From positions 186,001 through 250,000 of the forward strand of contig NZ_JACHJG010000012.1 in assembly GCF_014203545.1 (NCBI RefSeq): a stretch of DNA of 64,000 nucleotides, read 5' to 3'. A program made the translations under genes and the position numbers. The DNA is from Streptomyces netropsis. GTDB lineage: Bacteria > Actinomycetota > Actinomycetes > Streptomycetales > Streptomycetaceae. Under the pieces are notes generated by a model that did no database searches, had not been told where the DNA came from, and saw nothing but the letters and a program-made list of their open reading frames with translations. Of this stretch, positions 50,897 to 60,800 are shown piece by piece. Numbering within the stretch: the stretch's first letter is position 1; each line of letters begins with the position of its first letter.

Positions 50897-51850
50897 TCAT
50901 CGGCCGCCCGAGCGCGCGCTGCGCCGGCTGATGCGCCGCCAGACAGCCCGCTGGAATCTGAGCATCAGTACGCCCACCAGAATCAGCAGCACGATGTTGA
51001 GCAGGAGTTGGATGAGTGATCCACGTGCCTCGCTCCAGCTGGAGAACGCGCAGGAGACTCCGATGTCGGCGGCGGCCGGGATGGTGGTGACCGAGATGAA
51101 GACGCCGAGCAGCGCGCTCGTCCTGGCCTGCGTCAGGGACACGATCCCGACGATGCCGGCCAGCACCGCCACCACGACGGAGAAGACGTTGGGGGCGTCG
51201 ATCAGTGTGGAGACAGGCCTGATGCCGAGGTCGAACGCCTTGGGCTGGAGGCCGAAGCCCCGGATCGCCCACGAGAACAGGAGGGTCGCCATGACGGCCA
51301 GCAGGAATCCCGCGGTCAGGGCGAACAGGCCCTGCCGGATCCTGGTGCCGTTGCCGCGGTCGATGCCCAGCGCGACGCTGGTGATGGCGCCGTACTCCGG
51401 TCCGACGACCATCGCCGCGACGATCAGGATCTGGGAGTTGGTGATGATTCCCACTGCCCCGATGACGCCTGCGATGACCAAGTAGACGTAGAAACTCGGC
51501 AGATAGGTGCCTTCGGCGCGAATACGCGCTTCGACTTCCTCCCAGACCGGCGCGTGGGCGAGCGCCCCGAGCTGCCGCTGCTCCGCCTCGGCCGCGGTGC
51601 CGGAGAAGGCCATTTCGACCGGCTCGATGACGATGGATCCGCGGCGGTCGAGTTCCAGCTCGCGCAGATCGCGCAGCACGGCGTTGGCCGCACCCGCCAG
51701 GATGTCGCACTCGATCGCGTCGCCGTCGGGGTTGTGCGCCAGTTCGGGGAGGACGACCAGGTTGAAGACAAAGCGGTCGTCGGTCAGCAGCCCGACCGCC
51801 CGGGGGGTGAGGTCGCGGGGGCTCACCAGCCGGACGTGGATCATCTCCAT
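50897..51850 (-). CDS. DUF389 membrane protein
   Basis: Integral membrane protein of 317 residues. The first 110 residues are soluble (MEMIHVRLVSPRDLTPRAVG), followed by about six helices: YVYLVIAGVIGAVGIITNSQ, ILIVAAMVVGPEYGAITSVA, LFALTAGFLLAVMATLLFSW and others. ILIVAAMVVGPEYG is the family hallmark. Function of DUF389 is unknown. ATG at 51850; the longer frame to 51883 lacks a ribosome site. Confidence 0.85.
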   Translation of the reverse strand: MEMIHVRLVSPRDLTPRAVGLLTDDRFVFNLVVLPELAHNPDGDAIECDILAGAANAVLRDLRELELDRRGSIVIEPVEMAFSGTAAEAEQRQLGALAHAPVWEEVEARIRAEGTYLPSFYVYLVIAGVIGAVGIITNSQILIVAAMVVGPEYGAITSVALGIDRGNGTRIRQGLFALTAGFLLAVMATLLFSWAIRGFGLQPKAFDLGIRPVSTLIDAPNVFSVVVAVLAGIVGIVSLTQARTSALLGVFISVTTIPAAADIGVSCAFSSWSEARGSLIQLLLNIVLLILVGVLMLRFQRAVWRRISRRSARSGGR

Positions 51851-52201
51851 GCACAACCTCCCTCGCTCGGCCGGTGGACGCACCGAGGCGCCGCGGTGCC
51901 CGAGCGCCGGGTTCCCGACCCACTGGTGACCGGTCGACCCCAGTCAGTAACGCCCGCAAGGAGGGGGGCGGCAAGCCGAGTGAGGTGCTCGGCTCCGGCG
52001 TCCGCGGTCGCTTCGGCCGCCCGGCAAGGCCCCGGCGGCGGCCGGTCCGCGGCCGGTCGCCGTTGCGCCGCAAGGGTGCCGCCCGCGGACTGTCGTCGAC
52101 GGCAGCGGTGAGCACGGTCGTCGACCGCTCCGGCCGCGCAAGGACCACCCGTGTGGCGGATAGTGGACGTAGGGGGCTATTTCCGAGACCTCGGAGCAGC
52201 C
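51851..52201. other. Intergenic region upstream of divergent DUF389 and GH15 genes
   Basis: 351 bp with no convincing gene; it must hold promoters for both directions. A rightward open frame enters the GH15 gene from here but has low-complexity Arg/Pro/Gly content. Confidence 0.5.
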
Positions 52202-54022
52202 ATGGACCGCTACCCTCCCATCGCCGAGCACGGCCTCGTGGGCGACCTGCAGACCGCGGCTCTCGTCTCGTCGCAGGGTGTCATCGACTGGTTCGCCGCT
52301 CCCCGGTTCGACTCGCCCAGCATCTTCGCCGCCCTGCTCGACCACGACGGCGGTGGGTACATGCGGCTGGCCCCCGAGCACCCCGACGCGACCTGCAAGC
52401 AGCTCTACTATCCCGACACGGCCATTCTGGTGACCCGATTCATGTCACCGGACGGCGTGGGCGAGGTGGTCGACTTCATGCCGCCGGACCGGACCCGCAC
52501 TGCTACCGACCGTCACACTCTGATACGCGTGGTGCGTGCGGTGCGGGGGACCGTCGACTTCACGCTCGAGTGCCGGCCGCGCTTCGACTACGCACGCGCT
52601 GATCATCAGCTCGAGCTCGGGGAGAACACCGCTCTCTTCCGGGCCCCGGAGATGGACGCGCACCTGCAGACCTCCTTCCCTCTGGAGCGGGACGGTCAGG
52701 ACGTGCGCGGCAGAGTGACGCTGAGCGCCGGTGAGTCAGGCGGCGCCGTGTTCACCGTCTGCGCGTCCGGCGGCGAGACACCCGCACCCCTCACGGTCGA
52801 CGGGCTCACCGCTCAGGTCGAGGACACCGGTCTCTTCTGGCAGCACTGGCTGCGCCAGTCCCGCTACCGGGGCCGCTGGCCCGAGCTGGTGCACCGCTCG
52901 GTGATCACCCTCAAGCTCCTCACCTACGCCCCCACCGGTGCCCTGATCGCGGCAGCCACCATGGGCCTGCCCGAGCAGGTCGGCGGAGAGCGCAACTGGG
53001 ACTACCGGTTCACGTGGGTGCGTGATGGCGCGCTGTCCGTGCGGGCCATGCTGGACCTCGGCTTCGTCGAGGAGGCCACCGCCTTCGTCCACTGGCTGGT
53101 GGACAGGCTGCGTGAGCGCGAGGGCAAGGAGGAAGAGCCGCTCCAGACGATGTATCGGATCGACGGCAACCCCGACCTGCCGGAGGAGACGCTCGAACAC
53201 TTCGAGGGCTATCGCGGTTCCTACCCCGTGCGCATCGGCAACGGCGCCGCCGACCAGCTTCAGCTGGACATCTACGGCGAGGCCCTCTACGCGCTGTCCC
53301 AGGGCCGCGAGATCGGCCAGCAGGCCACCTACCAGGGATGGAAAGCCCTGGCCAGGACGCTGGACTGGTTCGCCGACCACTGGGACCGGCCGGACGAGGG
53401 CATCTGGGAGACCCGCGGCGGCCGCCAGGACTTCACCTACAGCCGGGTGATGTCCTGGGTCGCCCTCGACCAAGGACTGACTCTGGCCGAGCACTTCCGC
53501 AGGCCCGCCGACCGGGAAAAGTGGCACTCGGCCAGGGACGCCATCCTCGAGCAGGTCATGGAACGCGGCTGGAGCGAGAAGGAGGGCGCCTTCGTCCAGC
53601 ACTACGGCGGCGACGTCCTGGACGCTTCCCTGCTGCTCATGCCGAGGGCGAAATTCATCGCCCCGAGGGATCCGGCCTGGCTCTCCACGCTGGACGCGAT
53701 GGACCGCAAGCTCGTCTCCGACAGCCTCGTCTACCGCTACGACCCGGCGGCGTCGCCGGACGGGCTGCGCGGCTCGGAGGGCACCTTCAGTCTGTGCACC
53801 TTCCTCTACGTCGACGCGCTGGCCCGGGCGGGGCGACTGCTCCAGGCCCGCTACACCTTCGAGAAGATGCAGACCTACGCCAACCACGTCGGCCTCTTCG
53901 CCGAGGAGGTCGGTCCGAGCGGGGAGCAGCTGGGCAACTTCCCCCAGGCGTTCACCCATCTGTCGCTCATCATGGCGGCCACCACCCTCGACGAGGCGCT
54001 CGACGCGGAGCGCGGGGGCTGA
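52202..54022 (+). CDS. GH15 glycoside hydrolase (trehalase/glucoamylase-like)
   Basis: Glycosidase of 606 residues with the (alpha/alpha)6 barrel of GH15. The N-terminal domain starts YPPIAEHGLVGDLQTAALVS and SQGVIDWFAAPRFDSPSIFA. Barrel motifs are ERNWDYRFTWVRDGALSVRA at about 279-298, MYRIDGNPDL, and GIWETRGGRQDFTYSRVMSW near 401; the last holds the likely catalytic Glu, and EGTFSLCTFLYVDALARAG the other. In actinobacteria close relatives act as trehalases. No signal peptide, so it is intracellular. ATG at 52202 preceded by GGAG. Followed after 3 bp by a cyclase-family gene. Confidence 0.9.
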   Translation: MDRYPPIAEHGLVGDLQTAALVSSQGVIDWFAAPRFDSPSIFAALLDHDGGGYMRLAPEHPDATCKQLYYPDTAILVTRFMSPDGVGEVVDFMPPDRTRTATDRHTLIRVVRAVRGTVDFTLECRPRFDYARADHQLELGENTALFRAPEMDAHLQTSFPLERDGQDVRGRVTLSAGESGGAVFTVCASGGETPAPLTVDGLTAQVEDTGLFWQHWLRQSRYRGRWPELVHRSVITLKLLTYAPTGALIAAATMGLPEQVGGERNWDYRFTWVRDGALSVRAMLDLGFVEEATAFVHWLVDRLREREGKEEEPLQTMYRIDGNPDLPEETLEHFEGYRGSYPVRIGNGAADQLQLDIYGEALYALSQGREIGQQATYQGWKALARTLDWFADHWDRPDEGIWETRGGRQDFTYSRVMSWVALDQGLTLAEHFRRPADREKWHSARDAILEQVMERGWSEKEGAFVQHYGGDVLDASLLLMPRAKFIAPRDPAWLSTLDAMDRKLVSDSLVYRYDPAASPDGLRGSEGTFSLCTFLYVDALARAGRLLQARYTFEKMQTYANHVGLFAEEVGPSGEQLGNFPQAFTHLSLIMAATTLDEALDAERGG

Positions 54023-54025
54023 CCC

Positions 54026-54970
54026 ATGGCCCCCCATACCGGTCCGGCAGAACCGCCACGGCTGACCGAGGACGAGTTCGGCGTGCTGTACCGGCGCCTG
54101 CTCTCGCGCGCCGCCTGGGCCTCGGGGGACCGGGGCGCCCTGGTCGCGCTCACTCCTGCCCGGGTGGCGGCCGCCACCCGGGAGGTGCGGACCGGCCGGA
54201 CGGTCACGCTCGCCGCGCCGGTGGAGACGCTGCCCGGTCCGGACAATCCGGAGCCCGCGAAGCACCGGATGCGCGGGCAGCCGGGAGAAGACGCCGCGGG
54301 CGGGCTCCACTTCGCGATGGACAGATTCGCGATGAACGTGCACGGCGACGCCGACAGCCACATCGACGCCCTCTGCCACGTGATCTACGACGGCACGCTG
54401 CACGGCGGCGTGGCCGCGAGCAGCGTCACGGCGTACGGGGCCACGGCGCTCACCATCGAGACGGCTCGCGACGGGATCGTCGGACGCGGCGTGCTGCTGG
54501 ACATCCCGCGGCTGCGCGGCGTGCCGTGGCTCGACCCGGGTGATCATGTGACTGCCGACGACCTCAGCTCGGCTGAGACCGCCCAGCACGTCCGTGTGAC
54601 CGAGGGCGACCTCCTGTTCGTCCGGGTCGGCCACCGCCGACGCCGTGGCGAGCTGGGCGCGTGGCACGCGGCGGACGCGCGTGCGGGGCTCCATCCGTCC
54701 GCGCTGGAGTTCCTCGCGGACCGACGGGTCGCCGTGCTCGGCGGCGACGGGAACAATGACACCGCCCCCAGCTCCACCGAGGGCGTCGACTTCCCCGTGC
54801 ATGTGCTGGCGATCCACGCCATGGGCCTTCACCTGCTGGACTACCTCCAGTTCGAGGACCTGGCGCCGGTCTGCGAGGCGGAGGGACGCTGGTCGTTCCT
54901 CTGCGTGATCGCCGCGCTGAGACTGCCGGATGCCACCGGCTCACCGGTCAACCCGATCGCCATCCTCTGA
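54026..54970 (+). CDS. Cyclase-family metal hydrolase (kynurenine-formamidase-like)
   Basis: Putative metal-dependent hydrolase of 314 residues from the cyclase family (PF04199). The metal motif is HGDADSHIDALCHVIYDG at about 106-123, a version of H-x-G-T-H-x-D-x-P-x-H. Later conserved parts are GRGVLLDIPRL, EGDLLFVRVGHR and AVLGGDGNNDTAPS. Family members hydrolyse N-formylkynurenine, isatin or bisphosphonates; the substrate is unknown. It starts 3 bp after the GH15 stop, so they probably share a transcript. Confidence 0.85.
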   Translation: MAPHTGPAEPPRLTEDEFGVLYRRLLSRAAWASGDRGALVALTPARVAAATREVRTGRTVTLAAPVETLPGPDNPEPAKHRMRGQPGEDAAGGLHFAMDRFAMNVHGDADSHIDALCHVIYDGTLHGGVAASSVTAYGATALTIETARDGIVGRGVLLDIPRLRGVPWLDPGDHVTADDLSSAETAQHVRVTEGDLLFVRVGHRRRRGELGAWHAADARAGLHPSALEFLADRRVAVLGGDGNNDTAPSSTEGVDFPVHVLAIHAMGLHLLDYLQFEDLAPVCEAEGRWSFLCVIAALRLPDATGSPVNPIAIL

Positions 54971-55212
54971 GGTCTTTGGCCCGGATCCAGGTCAGGGCTT
55001 GTGGGGCAGCACGAGGCGGCGCACGCCGTGCGGGCAATCGGCCGAGCACCTGTCCGACTCACGTCGGGTCGCCGTTCCCGGGGCCGACCGATAGCTTTTG
55101 AATCGGCACTGAATGTTCCTATTGCGCGGGTGTGTGTCCGGCGCGGTGCAGCACAGGGGCCCGGCGGCGCTGTGGCCAGGACAGCCAACGACTCCTAGAA
55201 CGGGATCTCCGC

Positions 55213-56793
55213 ATGGCCGACGATCACCACTACGACGTCATCGTCATCGGTACGGGAGCAGGCGGCGGCACGCTCGCCCACCGGCTGGCCCCCACCGGCA
55301 AGCGTATCCTGATCCTGGAGCGCGGCGACTACCTGCCACGGGAGCGGGACAACTGGGACTCCACCGCCGTCTTCGTCAAGGGCAAGTACCGTGCCCCCGA
55401 GTTCTGGTACGACAAGCACGGCAACCAGTTTCCCCCTGAGGTCAACTACTACGTCGGGGGCAACACCAAGTTCTACGGCGCCGCGCTCTTCCGGCTCCGG
55501 CCCGAGGACTTCGGCGAACTCCGCCACCACGACGGCATCTCGCCGGCCTGGCCGATCCGCTACGAGGACCTGGAGCCGTACTACACCCAGGCCGAGCACC
55601 TCTACCTGGTGCACGGCCGGCACGGCGAGGACCCCACCGGGGGGCCGGCCAGCGCGCAGTACGCCTATCCGCCGGTCGAGCACGAGACGCGGATCCAGCA
55701 GCTCAGCGACGATCTGGAGAAGGCCGGCCTACACCCTTTCCACCTGCCCATCGGGGTGAACCTCACCCAGGACGAGAACGGCCGGGCCACCCATGACAGC
55801 GTCTGCATCCGCTGCGACCGGGTCGACGGCTTCCCCTGCCTGATGGGCGCCAAGTCCGACGCGCAGGTGATCTGCGTCGACCCGGCACTGAAGCACGACA
55901 ACGTCACGATGGTGACGGACGCCAACGTGCGGCGCCTGGAGACCGACCCGACCGGACGCACCGTCACCAGGGTCGTCGCCGAGCTCGGGAACGGAACGAC
56001 CGAGGGATTCAGCGCCGACATCGTCGTGGTCGCCGCCGGTGCGGTCAACTCGGCCGTCCTGCTGCTCCGTTCGGCCAACGACAAGCACCCCGGCGGCCTG
56101 GCCAACAGCTCGGACGTGGTGGGACGCCACTACATGCGCCACAACAACCTGGCGCTGATGGCGGTGTCGAAGGAACCGAACCCCACCAGGTTCCAGAAGA
56201 CCCTGGCGTTGCACGACTGGTACCTTGGCGCGGACGACTGGGACTACCCGCTCGGCGGCATCCAGATGCTCGGCAAGTCGGACGCCGACCAGATCCACGG
56301 CGAGGCGCCGCGCTGGGCCGGCGCGGTCTCGCCCGACATGCCGTTCGAGATGCTGGCGCAGCACGCCGTCGACTTCTGGCTGTGCGGGGAGGACCTCCCG
56401 CTGCCCGAGAGCCGCGTCACCCTCGACAAGGACGACGACATCCACCTCGCTCTCGACGAGAAGAACAACATCGCCGGGTTGAAGCGCCTCCAGCACAAGC
56501 TGCAGAAGATGCTCGGGCACTTGGGCATGGACGAGCGCCATCTGCTGTCGCACAGCATCTACCTGCACAAGGGCATGCCGATCGGCGCCACCGCGCACCA
56601 GGCCGGCACCGTGCGGTTCGGTGACGACCCGAAGAGTTCGGCCCTCGACGTCAACTGCAAGGCTCACGACCTCGACAACCTCTACGTCGTGGACACCAGC
56701 TTCTTCCCCAGCATCGGCGCGGTGAACCCGTCACTGACCGCCATCGCCAACGCCCTGCGGGTCGGCGACCACATCGCCGCCCGGCTGGGCTGA
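55213..56793 (+). CDS. GMC-family FAD oxidoreductase
   Basis: Flavoprotein of 526 residues oxidising alcohols or sugars. The dinucleotide motif VIVIGTGAGGGTLAHRLAP is at residues 9-27, followed by LILERGDYLPRERDNW. YYVGGNTKFYGAALFRLRPE is the next conserved stretch. The C-terminus has the catalytic-His region (HSIYLHKGMPIGATAHQAGT) and the FAD end motif VNPSLTAIANALRVGDHIA. Typical of glucose-methanol-choline dehydrogenases in actinobacteria; the substrate is unknown. ATG at 55213; the frame open from 55132 upstream is not needed. Confidence 0.9.
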   Translation: MADDHHYDVIVIGTGAGGGTLAHRLAPTGKRILILERGDYLPRERDNWDSTAVFVKGKYRAPEFWYDKHGNQFPPEVNYYVGGNTKFYGAALFRLRPEDFGELRHHDGISPAWPIRYEDLEPYYTQAEHLYLVHGRHGEDPTGGPASAQYAYPPVEHETRIQQLSDDLEKAGLHPFHLPIGVNLTQDENGRATHDSVCIRCDRVDGFPCLMGAKSDAQVICVDPALKHDNVTMVTDANVRRLETDPTGRTVTRVVAELGNGTTEGFSADIVVVAAGAVNSAVLLLRSANDKHPGGLANSSDVVGRHYMRHNNLALMAVSKEPNPTRFQKTLALHDWYLGADDWDYPLGGIQMLGKSDADQIHGEAPRWAGAVSPDMPFEMLAQHAVDFWLCGEDLPLPESRVTLDKDDDIHLALDEKNNIAGLKRLQHKLQKMLGHLGMDERHLLSHSIYLHKGMPIGATAHQAGTVRFGDDPKSSALDVNCKAHDLDNLYVVDTSFFPSIGAVNPSLTAIANALRVGDHIAARLG

Positions 56794-56833
56794 CGGGGGT
56801 GTCGCACGCAGTGACGGCCCCGGCTGAGCGCCG

Positions 56834-57874
56834 TTACAGGTTGTCGCCGGGTGCTCCGGCGGCCCCGGTGTCGGCGTCGGTGAGCTCCTCCAACTCGCCC
56901 ATCGTGTCGAGCCGGTAGAGCAGCACCACTGCTGGGCCGACCAGCACGATCGCGACGACCGTGACGATCACCAGCCAGCGCAGGGTGTGAGCGGCGCCGG
57001 CGGCCTCGGCCACCGTCAGCGAGGTGGGCAGCACGTAGGGCCGCTGCGCGAAACCCCAGGCGCCGACTGTCAAGGCGACGCTCGCCACCGAGGTGCAACG
57101 GGACCAGCCGAAGGAGCGGCGCAGCAGAAGCAGCACCGTGGCCAGACCACAGACCGCGGCCAGGAGGACCAGCAGCAGGCCCAGGCCCCCGGTGAGACCT
57201 TCCCAGACGTACCGGGCGTCGCTGTGGGTGACGGGCAGGCCGATGAGTGCGAGGACGGCGACGACGGCGAAGGCGAGCAGCGCCCGCACCCGGAAGTAGT
57301 CGACGAGGTCATCCGCCCCGAACCGCCGGGCGTCGGAGCAGAGGAAGACCGCCCCGAGGAATGCGGTGGCGGCGACGGCCAGCAGACCTGCGAGGACGGA
57401 GGTTCCATTGGCCCAGGCGTCCGCGGCGGCGGTCGTGCCGACCTCGACCCGGCCGGAGGCGATGCCGCCGAGCACCGCTCCGAGGAAGAACGGAGTGAGC
57501 AGCGATGAGACGGCGAACATTGCGCCGTAGATCCGTCGTTGGGCCAGGCGACGGGCCGGCATGCGCAGGGCGAATCCGGCGCCGCGGAGCACCAGGCCGA
57601 TGGCGGCCAGGGCGAGCGGCAGCCACATCGCGGAGAAGACAGCCTGGAACATCGTCGGGAAGCCGGTCCACATGATGACCAGGACGAAGATCAACCAGAC
57701 GTTGTTGACCTCCCAGACCGGTGCCATGGCGTGGTCGATCAGCCAGCGCGGCCGCTTGCCGCGCTCCGCGCCGCCGGCCACGAGGTCCCAGAAGCCCGCG
57801 CCGTAGTCGGTGCCCCCGGCGCAGGCATAGGCGGCGATCGCGAGCACCATGACCCAGGCGATGAGATCGGCCAT
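56834..57874 (-). CDS. cydB: Cytochrome bd oxidase subunit II
   Basis: Membrane subunit of 346 residues, about eight or nine helices, partner of CydA in the quinol oxidase that reduces O2 with high affinity. GTDYGAGFWDLVAGGAERG at 21-39 and HAMAPVWEVNNVWLIFVLVI at 48-67 are CydB signatures. Its ATG overlaps the cydA stop by one base (TAATG). The acidic tail ends near GAPGDNL. No cydCD genes are in this window. Confidence 0.93.
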   Translation of the reverse strand: MADLIAWVMVLAIAAYACAGGTDYGAGFWDLVAGGAERGKRPRWLIDHAMAPVWEVNNVWLIFVLVIMWTGFPTMFQAVFSAMWLPLALAAIGLVLRGAGFALRMPARRLAQRRIYGAMFAVSSLLTPFFLGAVLGGIASGRVEVGTTAAADAWANGTSVLAGLLAVAATAFLGAVFLCSDARRFGADDLVDYFRVRALLAFAVVAVLALIGLPVTHSDARYVWEGLTGGLGLLLVLLAAVCGLATVLLLLRRSFGWSRCTSVASVALTVGAWGFAQRPYVLPTSLTVAEAAGAAHTLRWLVIVTVVAIVLVGPAVVLLYRLDTMGELEELTDADTGAAGAPGDNL

Positions 57875-59361
57875 TACGACGCACCGCCAGGGGTGTGGTC
57901 GGACCCGCCACCGGGCGCGGCCCCGGCGGCTGCGGGGTCGGGCTCGCTCCTGGGCCCGTACGGGGTGTCGGTCTCGGGGGGCAGTGCGGCGCGCGTGGCG
58001 GCCGAGCCCTCGTCAGCGATGCGCCAGCGGGTGCGCATCTTCAGGACGACCGCGAGGAACGCACCGAAAACGGCCACGTAGACGACCACGACGATGCCGA
58101 GCATCGCCCACAGCGATCCGGCGCGGGTGGAGGTCACCGCCTCCGAGACCCTCATGTGGTTGTAGACGATCCAGGGCTGTCGACCCACCTCCGTGGTGAT
58201 CCAGCCGCACTCCACAGTGACCAGGCACGCGACTCCTGCGACCGCGGCGCAGCGGAAGAACCAGCGGCTGCGCGGGAGGTCCCGGTGCCGCCACCAGGAC
58301 CAGGCATACCAGAGCGCGAGCAGGATCAGCACGCTGCCGATGGTGACCATGATGTCGAAGGCCCAGTGGGCGATGGTGGCTTGGACGGCGGTCGGGCGGT
58401 CGGCGGCCGGCACCGACGTCAGCCCGGTCACCCGGGTGCTGGGCTTGAAGCCGGCGAGGATCGAGTCCAGCTGGGGGATCTTGAGTCCGCCGGAGATCGT
58501 CCCGTCACTGTTCAGCCGTCCGAACATGTACTCGGGCACATGAGTGTCCGTCTTCCAGACGATCTCCGTGGCGGCGAACTTGACCGGCTGCTTGTGGAAA
58601 ACGGCCCGTGCTGCGGAGTCGCCGAGCATGAACTGGACCGGTGTGAGGATCGCGGCAACGGTGAACGGCAGCGTGAAGCCGAGCCGGTGGTAGCGGTCGC
58701 GGCGTCCGCGCAGCCAGCCGACCGCGTACACGCCGGCGACCAGGTAGCCGGCGGTCAAGAACATCGCGACCACGAAGTGCCAGTATTCCGGGCCGAAGAT
58801 CGGTGTGAAGACCGCCTGCCGCACGTCGACGTGGACGGGATTGCCGTGGGCGTCGAGGCTGAACCCCTGCGGGGTGTTCATCCAGGAGTTGGCCGCGATG
58901 ATGCCGAACGCCCCCATCAGGGCGGCCAGCGGCAGTGGTACGGCAAGCCAGAAATGTGTCCACGGCTTGAGCCGGCGCCAGCCGTAGAGGTAGATCGCGA
59001 TCAGGACGGCCTCCAGGAAGAACGCCCATGCCTCGACGCCGAACCCGAGGCCGAAGACATCGCCCCAGCGGCCCATCATGCCGGGCCAGAGCAGGCCGAG
59101 CTCGAAGGACAGCACGGTGCCGGTGACGACGCCGATGGCGAACTGGACGGCCATCACCGCCGACCAGCGCCGGGCGAGTGTGAGGGCGACGGCGTCGTTG
59201 CGGCGCAGCGCCCGGTGGTGCATCAGCAGCGTGATGGACGGCAGTGCCACCCCGAACGGGACCAGCAGGATGTGCGAGGCCAGGGTGAAGGCCATCAGCT
59301 CGCGCGCCGGCAGGAGCTGGTCCGGGGGGTTGTTCGCCAGAAGGGCAGCTGTGCTGAGCAT
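57874..59361 (-). CDS. cydA: Cytochrome bd oxidase subunit I
   Basis: Haem-bearing subunit of 495 residues, about nine helices. ARELMAFTLASHILLVPFGV near the N-terminus holds a haem-ligand His; SFELGLLWPGMMGRWGDVFG and AANSWMNTPQGF follow. TTEVGRQPWIVYNHMRVSEA has the GRQPW quinol-site motif. The quinol loop appears short, as in the cyanide-insensitive type. ATG at 59361; longer upstream frame is Arg/Pro-rich. The upstream NDH-2 gene probably feeds the same quinone pool. Confidence 0.93.
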   Translation of the reverse strand: MLSTAALLANNPPDQLLPARELMAFTLASHILLVPFGVALPSITLLMHHRALRRNDAVALTLARRWSAVMAVQFAIGVVTGTVLSFELGLLWPGMMGRWGDVFGLGFGVEAWAFFLEAVLIAIYLYGWRRLKPWTHFWLAVPLPLAALMGAFGIIAANSWMNTPQGFSLDAHGNPVHVDVRQAVFTPIFGPEYWHFVVAMFLTAGYLVAGVYAVGWLRGRRDRYHRLGFTLPFTVAAILTPVQFMLGDSAARAVFHKQPVKFAATEIVWKTDTHVPEYMFGRLNSDGTISGGLKIPQLDSILAGFKPSTRVTGLTSVPAADRPTAVQATIAHWAFDIMVTIGSVLILLALWYAWSWWRHRDLPRSRWFFRCAAVAGVACLVTVECGWITTEVGRQPWIVYNHMRVSEAVTSTRAGSLWAMLGIVVVVYVAVFGAFLAVVLKMRTRWRIADEGSAATRAALPPETDTPYGPRSEPDPAAAGAAPGGGSDHTPGGAS

Positions 59362-59452
59362 GTGCGCCTCGATGGTCTGCCCCGCAGCGGGCGGGGCTGA
59401 GGAGGGACAGGATGCGGAGGGGTGGCCGAGAGGTATCGGCCGTGGACCGTCG

Positions 59453-60793
59453 TCAGGAAGGCGGCGGAGGGGCCTTCGGCCCCGGTGCCCGGCCGGCCGA
59501 CGCGTCCGTGTCGGGCATGGTGAAGGCGCGCTCGCGTCGCGAGCTGGTGGCGAAGGCGACGGACCAGCTGAGCACTGCTCCCAGCCTGCTGCGGAATCCG
59601 GTGAGGAAGGCCAGGTGGATGAAGAGCCAGGCGAGCCAGCCGGTGAAGCCCGACAGATGCAGCGGGCCCGCCTTGACGACGGCCCGGCCACGGGAGATGT
59701 AGGCGGCGCTGCCGAGATCCCGGTACGTGAAGGGCTTCGGCTGCTTCGTCCTGCCCTCCACCGCGTGGCGCACGCCCCGGCCGGCGTATGCGCCCGACTG
59801 TATGGCGACCTCGGCCAGGCCCGGCAGCCGGTTCAGGCTCATCACGTCGCCGGTGACGCGGATCTCCGGGTGGCCGGGGATGGTGAGGTCGGGTTCGACG
59901 GCGATCCGTCCGGCCCGGTCCTGGGTGGCGCCGGTTGCCCGGGCCAGCGCGGCGGCGATCGGCGGGGCCTCGACGCCCGCCGTCCACAGCACGGTGCGTG
60001 CCTCGAACCGCGTCGTCGCGCCGTCATGGTCTTGTACCGTCAGGCCGTGCGCGTCGATGCCGGTGACCATCGTGCCCAGATGGAGCTCCACGCCGAGGTT
60101 CTGAAGGGTTCGGGCCGCACGATGGGCCAGCGGGGGGCCGAACGCGCCCAGCACCGCGTCGGACCCCTCGAAAAGCAGCACCCGGGCCCGGGCTGGATCG
60201 GTCTTCCGGAACTCCCGGTCGAGCGTGTGGCCGGCGATCTCCCGGATCTGTCCCGCGAGTTCGACACCGGTCGGCCCGCCGCCCACGAGCGCGAAGGTGA
60301 GCCACTGCTGCCGTTCCCGGTCGTCCGCGGCCGTTTCGGCCATCTCGAACGCCCGGTAGATCCGTCGGCGGATGTCCAGCGCGTCCTCCAGGGTCTTCAT
60401 TCCGGGGGCGTGCGCGGCGAACTCGTCGTGCCCGAAGTAGGACTGACGCATGCCGACCCCGACGATCAGATCGTCGTAGGGCAGCTCGACAGCCCCGCCG
60501 TCGGGTCGCCGGGCGTGGACCAGCCGGGCTGCGACATCCACGTCAACGGCCTCGGCGAGCAGACAGCTCACGTTGTGGTGACGGCGCAGGACCGCGCGGA
60601 GCGGTTGCGCGATCTGCCCCTCGGACAGGATTCCGGAGGCGCACTGGTACAGCAGCGGCTGGAAGAGGTGGTGGGTGCGGCGGTCGACCACGGTCACCGC
60701 GACCGGTGACCGCCGCAGGGCGCGGGCCGCGAACAGCCCGGCGAACCCCCCGCCGAGGATCACCACCCGGCGGGGCGTGATGTGATCCTGCAT
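59453..60793 (-). CDS. Type II NADH dehydrogenase (NDH-2)
   Basis: Single-subunit, non-pumping NADH:quinone oxidoreductase of 446 residues. FAD motif VVILGGGFAGLFAARAL (10-26), NAD motif FALVGGGPTGVELAGQI near 168, the HHLFQPLLYQCASGILSEGQ quinone-site segment near 41, and GDVMSLNRLPGLAEVAIQSG near 315. A C-terminal amphipathic/membrane helix (GWLAWLFIHLAFLTGF) anchors it. Start ATG lies 7 bp after the SDR stop, and cydA follows 91 bp downstream: a minimal NADH to O2 chain without proton pumping. Confidence 0.92.
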   Translation of the reverse strand: MQDHITPRRVVILGGGFAGLFAARALRRSPVAVTVVDRRTHHLFQPLLYQCASGILSEGQIAQPLRAVLRRHHNVSCLLAEAVDVDVAARLVHARRPDGGAVELPYDDLIVGVGMRQSYFGHDEFAAHAPGMKTLEDALDIRRRIYRAFEMAETAADDRERQQWLTFALVGGGPTGVELAGQIREIAGHTLDREFRKTDPARARVLLFEGSDAVLGAFGPPLAHRAARTLQNLGVELHLGTMVTGIDAHGLTVQDHDGATTRFEARTVLWTAGVEAPPIAAALARATGATQDRAGRIAVEPDLTIPGHPEIRVTGDVMSLNRLPGLAEVAIQSGAYAGRGVRHAVEGRTKQPKPFTYRDLGSAAYISRGRAVVKAGPLHLSGFTGWLAWLFIHLAFLTGFRSRLGAVLSWSVAFATSSRRERAFTMPDTDASAGRAPGPKAPPPPS

Positions 60794-60800
60794 CGGCTGA